Virus record (IMG/VR): IMGVR_UViG_3300025426_000042
Coordinates: 1 to 51,926 of that record
DNA: 51,926 nt
Strand: one strand, 5' to 3'
DNA from: a virus
Below, in pieces: positions 29,501 through 34,528 of the stretch. The notes under the pieces were generated by a model. The model had not been told where the DNA came from and did no database searches. It saw only the letters and a list, made by a program, of their open reading frames with translations. The position numbers were made by a program, and so were the translations under genes. How positions within the stretch are numbered: position 1 is the stretch's first letter; each line of letters starts with the position of its first letter.

Positions 29501-29652
29501 CTAATTTATTATTAATTGGAACTCAAATCACAGTAGTAAAAACTACCGGACTAGCATGGGATAGTTCAACTAGTATCATATATGATGATAGCAAAATTGC
29601 ACAATTTTTAAAAGCTGCTCCAGGAATTTGGTACTCCGCTTATAAGAATTAA
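14521..29652 (+). CDS. Giant 5043-residue baseplate/virion structural protein (gp7 position)
   Basis: One uninterrupted 15.1-kb frame fills 29% of the window. The N-terminus (LLPKFYQTLANKKFLQSTVD, then NITFFKDYVDYINQINVFGGN and HIDWDKFVNFQNYYWLPYGP) resembles very large virion proteins of marine T4-like phages, and the position after gp6 is that of gp7 (1032 residues in T4). Repeated modules are visible: five CBM5/12-like units near residues 1455, 1587, 1766, 2313 and 4908; FG-GAP-like propeller repeats about 2225-2860; GxGY..P.I repeats at 3251-3317 and 3640-3711; and VGxxVxGxG modules near 2450 and 3980-4080. A VNEVKPYKTKIREY helix sits near 3565. It is probably a baseplate arm that also touches carbohydrate on the cell surface. 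Structural role is confident; gp7 homology is inferred from position only. Confidence 0.75.
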   Translation: MAINNNINGEKGLSANLLPKFYQTLANKKFLQSTVDQLFQPGTLTKTTGYIGRENAKASTGADVYVKAADAVRQNYQLEPGITITDNLDNITFFKDYVDYINQINVFGGNTTNHARLNKQEFYSWDPHIDWDKFVNFQNYYWLPYGPDTITIYGPKATISTSYKVSIQSEGANNQYIFTPDGATPDPVLKLYRGQTYTFKINSPGNPFSFKTTRETGTNHRYSYIDAIDNYGVEVGTVTFTVPETAPSLLFYQSETDINLGGIVEIFSIEEDTSIDVSSVILGKTSITLPDGTVLSNGMKIKFGGKVTPAEYANGQFYVEGVGTAIKLIPETVLEVVSTYSTNESVPFDSVGFDKEPWENATGYAGSPDYITINRASSDHNPWSRYNRWFHQDVINASAAYNNNTPVLDQTARATRPIIEFQADLRLFNFGTKAIIDVDILDNTTGNTSLNKDAIPVFTAIEGRSGYNEPTTVANVSIALSPGMLVLFTGDPDPLVQNKIFRVEYVDVKHLNGGSNQLHLVEIANPELNQVVLVKQGKFQGQMFWYNGTTWVQAQQKTSVNQTPLFDIFDSNGVSVSDNTVYNGSTFAGTPIFSYKQSSGAADTVLGFPLSYQNVNNIGDIVFNFNLVTDSFEYKKTAIVETQKIDSGFLSSLDYAGNTRYLNGWQTCEVDTVQAAVRIYKNSGLTNNFKIDIYDDINNLSDLVVRIYINGKRLNPSLWSVTNKGLYKNIRLVNPIALTDVLTIRAFSKQPINGNGYYEVPVNLQNNPLNGEIGDFTLGEVINHVDSIIDNLYQNTVNSNKKETVQFIGVFPGNSDLRDLGNITPYGTKFVQHSGPLSLGIYHTTSETNNIIKSIEQSREDYNNFKRNFISTATNLGVDGDPVTIINQILQKLNAAKPNVAPYYFSDMVPYGACIITDLTVVDYRIRQYPLSTVFTLDSLSNKAVGIYLNGVQLIHGQDYSFSDQGFVIIDSSVNLVNGDTISTYEYDSTDGCFVPATPTKLGMWPAYAPKIYTDTTLINPQTVIQGHDGSIILAYGDYRDALLLELEKRIFNNIKVKYDTSIFDVTDFIPSYNRSTDYSLTEFNEILAPNFYKWTSLIGKDLTTPLNYDRTNSFTYNYSLNAAPDGTSLPGYWRGVYRWLLDTDRPNICPWEMLGFSIQPAWWNSVYGPSPYTSNNLPMWQDISKGIVREPNKPVAYRPKFAKPFLLDRLPVDESGNLISPQFSGLASGMIQPSIDNNFIFGDGSPVESAWTRSSYYSFSIIIATILLAPAKTFGILLDRSRISRNIAGQLVYSETGLRVKPSDILLPSVYSSNTRVQTAGLINYIVDLIFNYIFSNNVAGYNSYATDLATMDVKLSYRVGAFTNKNQFNLLLESKTPSSSGNVFVPTEDYTVFLNKSSSVEKLVYSGVVITKLSTGFEVKGYSITQPYFKYYAPNNTGMYINVGGISESYVDWAENQTYTTGTLIQYGGKYYRAISTVVSSTSFNPLEFSPILSLPILGGANAYIRTSWDKTKPLVAPYGIMFTTVQEVVDFLIGYGEYLKDQGFVFDDFNNNLSSVANWETSAREFMFWSTQNWSSGQDKWSNWEPNQTYSYGSIVKYEGDYYSALTNIALSSSFDYTKWDLMPGLSNIGASVISLSPSANGVNFTTNLTVVDSITNKFNPYEIFKVDGTPLEVAHVDSYRQGNSVTYNPRTTDGIYGAAFYLVQNEHVVIINNSTIFNDVIYNLASGYRQERLKVSGYITNDWYGGLDIPGFIFDAAAIELWQPYQDYNSGDIVSYQNYYYSANKFVAGSPIFSAANWSQLAGKPISQILPNWTNSATQFKDFYSLEVDSFDSAQQKMAQHLIGYQKRQYLDNIIQDDVSEFKFYQGMIREKGTQNVLNKLFDVLSSDAEESLTFYEEWALRVGQYGAANAFEDIEFILDQGKFNRSNPQATVLVNSIDSKINPFVIQQTPNDVYVKPLSYNSTPFPVVENFEPFLRSAGYVNTSDVFLSLGDISQLENQTVSNITPGVYYVILSVGTTDFTQIGATSNTVGVSFKASSTGIGTGSVAVDVTQLNEGAYIWCAFDNTFEVNSWNVYRFTDTGIRVNALSYDTNVLTITCQDLIKFNVGSYVGLMLDIDSLVTGINGFFKITSVTLNVFTVSATVVGLTPQFSHASNLVVYSLISQRASSIDYIDTILPKNIKAGDFIWTDNRGDDKWSSWIYNPVYKKSSVPNIISSNNLQFGRTIAMNTQGNTAAVSMRSGQVSIYDKVGRSVAWTQRQYIQLPFIANNNANNLNVLATTLAISPDGTWLATGSPLAGFVATRYVGAYQSVNTYLAGDIVSYLNMYYKAVFPVPVNSTPDTDLYYWNSIFYIPVDSTASNSSLSQQGATSLYKKDANNVYQLVDSIISPFPSVGEKFGSSLVFGTDTLFIGASGFNNGTGRVYKLVYNTVEEFYTFYNDVGSSGKTLKVLSSSGIVAGQTINGVGFNKGQLVDSVLTKLVFSAIIGLPNYIRDIQNNNISLTTITTGTIVSSSEIFYNTTVVSTGVDNSGSSYILVRSTQDLPPTVSTVTFNNGSVSFSAIVNAVVSASTIILTQAPDSTPDGKLTFTRLAWQYDSTGNLTGYEESSNFGCNISLSSDSTKLIVSASQGISGKVYIFTNTNSSWLSVQPPLVGLDNSFGTSTSISTDGNFIAISNELSTTTKINEHGNVGVYELTNGQYVKVQDIKDYYLDLGSNFGSKVAFMNNSSTLIIYSENAAGAIETTFDVYSSLLTDSQTVYGTPYVSDPASNKSLAETTFDKNSTQFSTTVVGSGRIDVYDRYNDAWVYSESIINEDQQLDGFGLGFAVGNNNIFVGSPLATVKTNTNSGIVYAYTKPLNSLSWTQYRSQIDVVDISKLKKSFLYNRINNELVTYLDVIDPIQGKIAGPADEEIKFKTFYDPAVYSYSDGTVGVTVSNGTYWSNNQLGQLWWDLRTTKFVTPYFSDVAYRNNVWNQLAPGASVDMYEWISTNLTPSQWDAQADTPAGLALGISGTSLYGNSAYTVRQRYNSVTQKFVNTYYYWVKNKTLVPNVNGRHISAQAVSNLIANPKNSAYTYMALLGKDSFSLVNAYQYLNDTKIALAVEYWNTDSIHRNIHSQWKLISTDTIVDLPHTIEQKWIDSLCGVDAAGRPVPDINLPAKLKYGIENRPRQGMFVNRVEALKEFVEAANIALASDQIVKNYNLTGLESYDTEPTTITGLYDTTLDTSVELSYINTALFQRPSIIPVITNGNITGITVVSPGKGYLVAPYIDIVGTGKGAVVRAIIDTLGRIVNATVISPGYGYDNTTTCTVRDYSVLVHSDAQAAGNWSIYSFDPTYIDNASGLIAGLWSRILTQSYDVRNYWSYIDWYGSYTDLTGKVLYTATQFTAADHSVQTYADLNSISVSVGEIVKVLTVNTGGWELLYKYADSTSIDWTLSYSVVGIQNGTIQLSSSLYQTDFTAVGYDASIYDGGAFDVKAATELRIILTTLKNNIFINTLKSTYLDLFFRSVRYAHSEQLYLDWIFKTSFVRATHNVGTLGQPVYYPVDNLSNFQDYVNEVKPYKTKIREYISDYTALDTAESTVTDFDLPPVYSNNQLSLIHTQVVDETITVDSAQVNTYPWKFWLDNAGYSVIDLKIVNGGSGYITEPQIVFSSSSGSGATAIAYFTNGTINRLILLTSGSGYLTAPTVSIVGGLGANGVVAKAVAIIGNGVVRSNLTGIKFDRLTYNNYITNIDVTNTFTGSGSLLQFPLEWSPDIRVGQSSVTINGILVLRELYKLSIVSSTKSGYTKYSGTITFTTPPSAGSVIVVKYKKDILLLNAADRINFFYNPVTGELGKDLNQLMTGIDYGGTVVGNLGFDAGQGWGEFTYAAQGWDIFDPAFNDYIVTVDSNTTYNFTLPYTPSLGTEINVYYTERISTSVVSDGEQTLYPFNLYLFPVEATVKTTAVSQAPAHISTMTSVANPEIDLFSISTNVQSSLIAMAGITGQSTITFDTITNIVIGQYVSGAGVVFGTTVVNYTENEIILSNNLFLDATGSYTFFSLGKILTVTDTSNIEVGMGIVGNGFNTQYVTKVQNSTTLYISSPPSSIILSGETVTFSGNVAGSAILYLNSVSNINVNDIVSCAVNSVLGYNTTVLSIDTVNSTVELSQILYSSVVNGVDFIFTRALQQPTEATSFPNGTLLLTNPVPAGSTLIISGYIPPTRIDAEDFDTNTGTSLSNPYAIMPSVTISRVSSPYLTVNTFANGDMTYTINVPLAYATENDGSIIVLRQSTSDGTIASTDADTYITSGDLTNLKGVYLTASGINADDVIIDGDGFVTPTTSPAPEEVVPGQVVDALVVKVYERPTSGSAKIDVENYIASGNTATFNLKEFPSSERSIIVKVDGTIKTFNTDYTVDYKNQTVVLNTIPPAGHIVTIFNIGFAGENILDIDYFVGDGVTTEFITKAPWLDSISSAVYVNGVANNVQLFKTDSSYSLSNLVGIRFINVPTVGSLINYIIVNGNQNTFAITNTETVATNGNSAYTLEYPIGDQLPNEPNMIVRVNQQILPGPVSLYFTIGSNRLTYSIDNNRVTPYTVSAADVVVSVDGVILVDGKDYVLDLGGVSIKITREIYKQYSGKQLVISVNTGQGYVYNPSTKQIIFSRPYFGTDIVEVFSAYKHDTLDLQRTAITVDSSINLTPDSMEFNSYQSIIGGTIVLDRSVLNERYIWVIKNTVLLTPGVDYKLNDDHLSIKLTVNPTITDTVTLITFGSNIIKSGISYMQFKDILNRTTYKRLNASKRTTLATDLHWNSQSIVLEDASNFEQPVQNVNIAGVIEIRGERIEYFGKIGNTLINLRRGTLGTGVNTLVKAGTHVQDIGRVETIPYQDSVSTSTIVSNGTDTVPLGFIPKSVNEIEVFVGGYDTSAVWATNTEYTAGTIVNNGSYTYRCIVTHTSGTVFANDSSYWAFFIGNIRLKKESYKMFNVDVAPYSPAGDVTFPADFSVDGTTAKLTLTNLLLIGTQITVVKTTGLAWDSSTSIIYDDSKIAQFLKAAPGIWYSAYKN

Positions 29653-29679
29653 CGATAAAATGCCCAGATAATACTACCA

Positions 29680-29687
29680 GATAAATA
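29680..29687 (+). promoter_or_regulatory. Late promoter (GATAAATA) after the giant gene
   Basis: GATAAATA lies in the 55-base gap after the giant gene and 20 bases before the next ATG. Spacing to the start is nearly the same as at 99-106 and 11008-11015. It would start transcription of the fibre genes afresh after 15 kb of upstream message. Confidence 0.7.
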
Positions 29688-29707
29688 TTAGATAAAGAGA
29701 GATTAAC

Positions 29708-30319
29708 ATGCAGACTAACGACGCAACCGGAATTCATATAGAAGGTCATATAAAGATCTTTGATCCTGTTTCTAAAGAAATATATATTAACAAACGTAAT
29801 GCAATTCACTATGAAAACATGAGTATTGCATTGGCAAGTTCACTTGCAAATTCAACTACAGGTGGATTTGTTTATCAAATGGACTTTGGAAATGGCGGAA
29901 CAGCAATTGATCCTACAGGTATTATTACATATTTGACACCTAATACTAGTGGTTCTAATGCCAGTTTGTATAATAAAACTTATAGCAAGATAGTTGATCC
30001 CACTAGTGGAACTAATACAGATCCTACTAGAAATTTTACAGAAGTTAGACACGTTACCGGTACAAATTATACTGATATTTTTGTTACATGTTTGTTAGAT
30101 TACGGTGAACCTAGCGGACAAAGTGCGTTTGATACTGTTAATAATACAAATAGCACATATACATTCGATGAATTAGGGTTACGATCTTATAGCACAACAG
30201 GTGATAGTTTATTATTGACACATGTTATTTTTCACCCTGTGTTAAAAAGTTTAAATCGTCTAGTTCAAATAGATTATACGGTACGTATTCAAAGCCTAAC
30301 TGGCTTAGTTTCAGTATAA
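29708..30319 (+). CDS. Virion structural protein of unknown role, between wedge and fibres
   Basis: This 203-residue, beta-rich protein begins with HIEGHIKIFDPVSKEIYINKRN followed by AIHYENMSIALASSLA, then FQMDFGNGGT-like residues near 60 and LDYGEPSGQSAFD near 140. I recall similar proteins next to the fibre genes of marine T4-like phages, annotated only as structural. T4 has gp8 near this position, but I see no gp8 resemblance. It has its own late promoter and is followed after 10 bases by the first fibre gene, so a connector between baseplate and fibre is a reasonable guess. Confidence 0.6.
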   Translation: MQTNDATGIHIEGHIKIFDPVSKEIYINKRNAIHYENMSIALASSLANSTTGGFVYQMDFGNGGTAIDPTGIITYLTPNTSGSNASLYNKTYSKIVDPTSGTNTDPTRNFTEVRHVTGTNYTDIFVTCLLDYGEPSGQSAFDTVNNTNSTYTFDELGLRSYSTTGDSLLLTHVIFHPVLKSLNRLVQIDYTVRIQSLTGLVSV

Positions 30320-30329
30320 GGAGAAATAG

Positions 30330-32546
30330 ATGACATATCAAGTTCAATTTACTGATTCTACTAATCCTAATAAACAACCAATTAAGGTTGCAGACGGAAC
30401 CGTTAATACTAGTGCTACTAGTCTTGGTTTTGCTGGCCGAGGATATCCAGGATATGCTCCAATAATTGCAGACGATTTACTTCATTTATTAGAAAATTTT
30501 GCAGCACCTACCGCACCAATCAATCCTGTTCAAGGACAGTTGTGGTATGATACTAGTGTTAACGTACTAAAAGTTTATGATAGTACAAGTTGGTCAACTG
30601 CAGGCAATCTAAAAAAGAGTTCTAGTGCACCTGCAATCGCTAACAGTATTGCTGGAGACCTATGGGCTAACACTGCAACTAATCAATTATATTTGTTTAC
30701 TGGTGGGTCTTGGGTACTTATAGGCCCTCAGTTTAGTTCAGGTACAAATACCGGACCGATTGTTGATTCTATAATTGATACAAACAACGTTACACACTAT
30801 GTTATTGGAATGTATGCTAATAATAATTTAATTTCAGTTATTAGTAAAGAAAAATTTATTCCAAAAATTCCAATAGCCGGATTTAGCACAATTTACGAAG
30901 GGATCAATTTAAGTTCAGTTGATGCTACATATAATTCGACTACAAATCCGTATCCTACTAGATTTTATGGAACGTCAAGTTCGTCAGATGCTTTATTAAT
31001 TAATAACATTGTTGTTGAGTCGGCTAATTTTTTAAGAAGCGATGTTATTAGTACATCTAACAATCAATTAAATGTTAGATCTGATCAAGGATTACAACTT
31101 GGTGCAAATTTAGGATTTGTTATTGATGTTGAAAATGGAACCCCAACAATTAAATCTACCCTAAGCGGAACAAATCTTAATATAAATTTAACCAGCGGCA
31201 ATGTTATTAGTACAGTATTGCACGTTGATGCACGTAATAGAGTATCAATTAACGGAATAGCACCACAATCTGAACTAGATGTTTCGGGATTAATTACAGC
31301 TAGTTCTGGTTTAAACATTACTGGAACTACTAATAGCACATATACTAGAGCAACGCCTTTTACAACAGCCACTGGTAGTATTGTTACTCAAGGCGGTTTA
31401 AGTGTAGGCTTAGATAGTAATTTTGGAGGAAAACTTACTGTTTACGGACAAGCAACTCTTAGTAATGTAGATTCTAGTGGCACTCCTATTCCTGCAGCAG
31501 TTTTAGTACCAGGGTATACAACTAATTCTGCAGAAGCAACGTCATTGAATTTACCAAATGTTTCAGTTCCATTATATGATATTGGTACTGCTACTAGACC
31601 TTTTAGAAATATATATGCTACAAATTTTTCAGGTAACTTTGCAGGAACATTTACAGGAACACTGGAAGGTAGTACAAACGGTACAGCTGCCGGATTAGCA
31701 AGTCCAACAGTATTCAGTATTATTGGAGATGTAATTAGTAATAAAGTTAGTTTCAACGGACAAACTGAAAATGGTACTGCAATTTTTAGTACACAAATAA
31801 GTGAAAACTTTGTATCGTCTAAGACACCTGCAACTGATTCATTTGATACTGATTCAGTTTTAATATATAGAACAGGTACAGGATTGTTACAAATGCCAAA
31901 ATCGGTGTTGTTATCTCATGTTCCTGTAATACCTGTTGGAACTATATTACCGTTTGCCGGTACAGTTGTACCAACAGGATATCTGTTATGTGACGGTTCT
32001 GAAGTTTTAATTAGCGAATACTCAACATTGTATTCAAAAATTCTATTTACTTATAAAGATAGAACTTTATTAAAAGGCGCAAGCACATTTGCATTGCCCG
32101 ATTTAAGAGGAAGATTTCCACTTGGCGCCGATAATATGAACAATGGGACTACTGTACCTAGTTCAGATGGATCTGGTAATTTAATTAGTACTACAACAGA
32201 CTTAAACGGCAACGCAAGTTCTTCTGCTAAACGAGTTAATGAATCTACAGCGAGTGTTGTTGGATTAGGAAATACATCTGCTACAGGTACTACTCAATTA
32301 ACATCTAGTAATTTACCCGATCATACTCATACACTTAATAATGGACACAGCCAATATTTTGCTGTGAATACTCCCAATGAAGCTCCTGATAGTACAGCTC
32401 AACCAAACAAAGGAACTACTGGCGGAGCTGGTACAGGTTCTGCAATTTTAAATACAGGCGGAGTAAATGGTAGTTCAAATTCTCCAATTAACATTATGAA
32501 CCCGTATTTGACTATCAACTATATAATTTTTACTGGTAATATTTAA
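30330..32546 (+). CDS. Tail fibre 1 with phage tail-collar domain
   Basis: This 738-residue fibre has an N-terminal domain of about 130 residues (IIADDLLHLLENFAAPTAP, then PVQGQLWYDTSVNVLKVYD and GDLWANTATNQLYLF) that is shared with the next two genes. The middle is a Ser/Thr/Asn-rich beta shaft. Residues about 530-600 form a tail-collar domain (VPVGTILPFAG-like start, PTGYLLCDGSEV, then FALPDLRGRFPLG), and the C-terminus contains SSNLPDHTHTLNNGHSQ, a His-rich motif typical of gp12-like short fibres that trimerise around metal. It probably binds a surface receptor. A clear AAGGAGA site precedes the ATG. Confidence 0.82.
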   Translation: MTYQVQFTDSTNPNKQPIKVADGTVNTSATSLGFAGRGYPGYAPIIADDLLHLLENFAAPTAPINPVQGQLWYDTSVNVLKVYDSTSWSTAGNLKKSSSAPAIANSIAGDLWANTATNQLYLFTGGSWVLIGPQFSSGTNTGPIVDSIIDTNNVTHYVIGMYANNNLISVISKEKFIPKIPIAGFSTIYEGINLSSVDATYNSTTNPYPTRFYGTSSSSDALLINNIVVESANFLRSDVISTSNNQLNVRSDQGLQLGANLGFVIDVENGTPTIKSTLSGTNLNINLTSGNVISTVLHVDARNRVSINGIAPQSELDVSGLITASSGLNITGTTNSTYTRATPFTTATGSIVTQGGLSVGLDSNFGGKLTVYGQATLSNVDSSGTPIPAAVLVPGYTTNSAEATSLNLPNVSVPLYDIGTATRPFRNIYATNFSGNFAGTFTGTLEGSTNGTAAGLASPTVFSIIGDVISNKVSFNGQTENGTAIFSTQISENFVSSKTPATDSFDTDSVLIYRTGTGLLQMPKSVLLSHVPVIPVGTILPFAGTVVPTGYLLCDGSEVLISEYSTLYSKILFTYKDRTLLKGASTFALPDLRGRFPLGADNMNNGTTVPSSDGSGNLISTTTDLNGNASSSAKRVNESTASVVGLGNTSATGTTQLTSSNLPDHTHTLNNGHSQYFAVNTPNEAPDSTAQPNKGTTGGAGTGSAILNTGGVNGSSNSPINIMNPYLTINYIIFTGNI

Positions 32547-32547
32547 A

Positions 32548-34479
32548 ATGAGCTATACTATAACGCATACCGATGGAACCACATTAACTGTTATTCCTGA
32601 CGGGCAAATTAATCAAACAGCATCGGATCTGACACTTGTTGGCAAAAATGCTACAGGTTATGGTGGATTTTTTAATGATAACTTTATACGTCTTTTAGAA
32701 AATTTTGCCAACACTACCCAACCAAATTATCCTGTAGTCGGACAGCTATGGTACGATACTTCGGAGAATCGTCTAAAAGTATATGCCAACGGCGGTTTTA
32801 CTGGTACAAGCGGAACTATTGTAAGTCCAACACCTCCTAGCGGAATAACTATTGGAGATATTTGGATTGACAATGCAAATGGTCAGTTATATTTTAATGA
32901 TGGGATATCGACAAAATTAGCAGGACCTTTGTATAGTAGTAGTCAGGGAGTTAGTGGATTTAACATAGAATCTGTAGTTGATATTAATGGTCAAAGTCAT
33001 ACTATTGCTGTGTTGTATGTTGCTGGTACAATATTAGGTATTTTTAGTAAAAATACTTTTATTCCTGCTAGCCCAATTGCAGGCTTTACAAGCATGGCGC
33101 AATTTATAGGCTATCAAACAAATAATATGTTAACAGTTGTATCAATTACTTCGGGTAACATGAGCGTAGGACAAGTTGTTTCTGGTATAAATGTATTATT
33201 GAATACACAAATTACTAGTCAGTTATCCGGAGATACAGGCAGTACAGGAACTTATACAGTTAGTACAAGTGCAACTGTTGGGTCTTCAGGTAGTCCTTCA
33301 ACATTAACAGCAACAAGCGATGTCATACATGTTGGATTTAACACAAGTTCTTATCCTGGTGTAATTTTCAATGCAATTGCTACTGAAGCAAATGCTTTAT
33401 TAGCTGCAGATGGTAGTTTAAAAACAGCAGAAAGTTTTTTAAGTGTTGACGGAAATAGTACAACTAACGGATCAATTACAATACAAAATGCCAATCCGTT
33501 AACACTTGGTATAAATTCTAATGTTACGTTAAAATTCAATACTTTTAATAATACATTTCAATTACAATCAAATGTTATAAATCAAAATTTTGAAATTAAT
33601 TTGCAAACATCTGGTAGTCTACAAACAGCAATGCATTTTGATACTCAGCATCAGCGTGTGGGAATTTATAATATTAATCCCCAGGCAATGTTAGATGTTG
33701 CAGGCGATGTAATTATTGAAGGAAATCTAACTGTTAATGGTACAACTGAAACAATTAGCAGTACTACAGTAACCATTGCGGATAAAAATATAGTATTAGG
33801 ACAAACTCAAACTCCTACAGATACTACTGCCAGTGGCGGCGGAATAACAGTTGCTGGTCTCACAAATAAAGTAATATCCTGGAGTGCTTCTGCAAGTAAT
33901 AGCGGCAGTTCATCTAATGCAGGTTATTGGAATTTTTCAGACTTTGTTAACGTTGGATCATCGGGAACTAGTGCCGGATACTACCTAAACGGGCAACCAG
34001 TAGTAAGTGTCAATACAAATAATACTCAGTTTAGTCTAGGATCTAACATAACTGGATCTTCGCTAACTAGTGTAGGTGTGCTAACAAATTTACAAGCAAG
34101 TAATTTATATTTTAACGGTAGTACAATTAGTTATGTAAATGGCTCCCAGTCAACCGGTACTGTATATCTGGCTCCAAAAGGCAACGGCACAGTTGATGTT
34201 TCAGGCGCAAGAATTAGCAATTTACAAAGCCCTCAATCTAGTTTGGACGCTGCTAACCAACAGTATGTAATTACCCAAGTAACTACAGCACCGTTAGGCA
34301 TTGGATTAATAACCACAGGATATAATAACACTACAATTGGAACATCATTATTGAGCAAGATTTTTCCTCCTAGCGAGCACGGAAATTCAACAATTTGTAG
34401 GGTTCAATGCTCAGATAGCACACTAAAAGAGTACATATTAATAGGCGGAACGTGGAGTTGGCAATTTGATATTGTCTAA
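32548..34479 (+). CDS. Tail fibre 2 (paralogue of fibre 1)
   Basis: The 643-residue protein shares the fibre N-terminal domain (FFNDNFIRLLENFANTTQP, then PVVGQLWYDTSENRLKVY) with its two neighbours but differs after residue about 140. A VGQVVSGINVLLNTQI module near residue 210 resembles modules in the giant protein. Near 390-440 is a trimeric-fibre motif (LDVAGDVIIEGNLTVNGTTET, then TVTIADKNIVLGQ). The C-terminus, ending GTWSWQFDIV, has no recognisable receptor domain. It starts 1 base after fibre 1 stops, so the two are co-translated. Confidence 0.75.
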   Translation: MSYTITHTDGTTLTVIPDGQINQTASDLTLVGKNATGYGGFFNDNFIRLLENFANTTQPNYPVVGQLWYDTSENRLKVYANGGFTGTSGTIVSPTPPSGITIGDIWIDNANGQLYFNDGISTKLAGPLYSSSQGVSGFNIESVVDINGQSHTIAVLYVAGTILGIFSKNTFIPASPIAGFTSMAQFIGYQTNNMLTVVSITSGNMSVGQVVSGINVLLNTQITSQLSGDTGSTGTYTVSTSATVGSSGSPSTLTATSDVIHVGFNTSSYPGVIFNAIATEANALLAADGSLKTAESFLSVDGNSTTNGSITIQNANPLTLGINSNVTLKFNTFNNTFQLQSNVINQNFEINLQTSGSLQTAMHFDTQHQRVGIYNINPQAMLDVAGDVIIEGNLTVNGTTETISSTTVTIADKNIVLGQTQTPTDTTASGGGITVAGLTNKVISWSASASNSGSSSNAGYWNFSDFVNVGSSGTSAGYYLNGQPVVSVNTNNTQFSLGSNITGSSLTSVGVLTNLQASNLYFNGSTISYVNGSQSTGTVYLAPKGNGTVDVSGARISNLQSPQSSLDAANQQYVITQVTTAPLGIGLITTGYNNTTIGTSLLSKIFPPSEHGNSTICRVQCSDSTLKEYILIGGTWSWQFDIV

Positions 34480-34498
34480 AAATTAAAAGCTAAAACGG

Positions 34499-34506
34499 TA
34501 TAAATA
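34499..34506 (+). promoter_or_regulatory. Late promoter (TATAAATA) before fibre 3
   Basis: This is an exact match to the T4 late consensus TATAAATA, in the 49-base gap between fibres 2 and 3. It lies 22 bases before the ATG, with an AAGGAACGAG ribosome-binding region in between. It is the best-matching member of the late motif set in this window. Confidence 0.75.
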
Positions 34507-34528
34507 CTAGGAATAAGGAACGAGCGAG

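Noticed and set aside
29708-30319. Assignment as gp8
   Set aside because: Position fits, but the length and sequence do not resemble T4 gp8, so it is left as an unknown structural protein.
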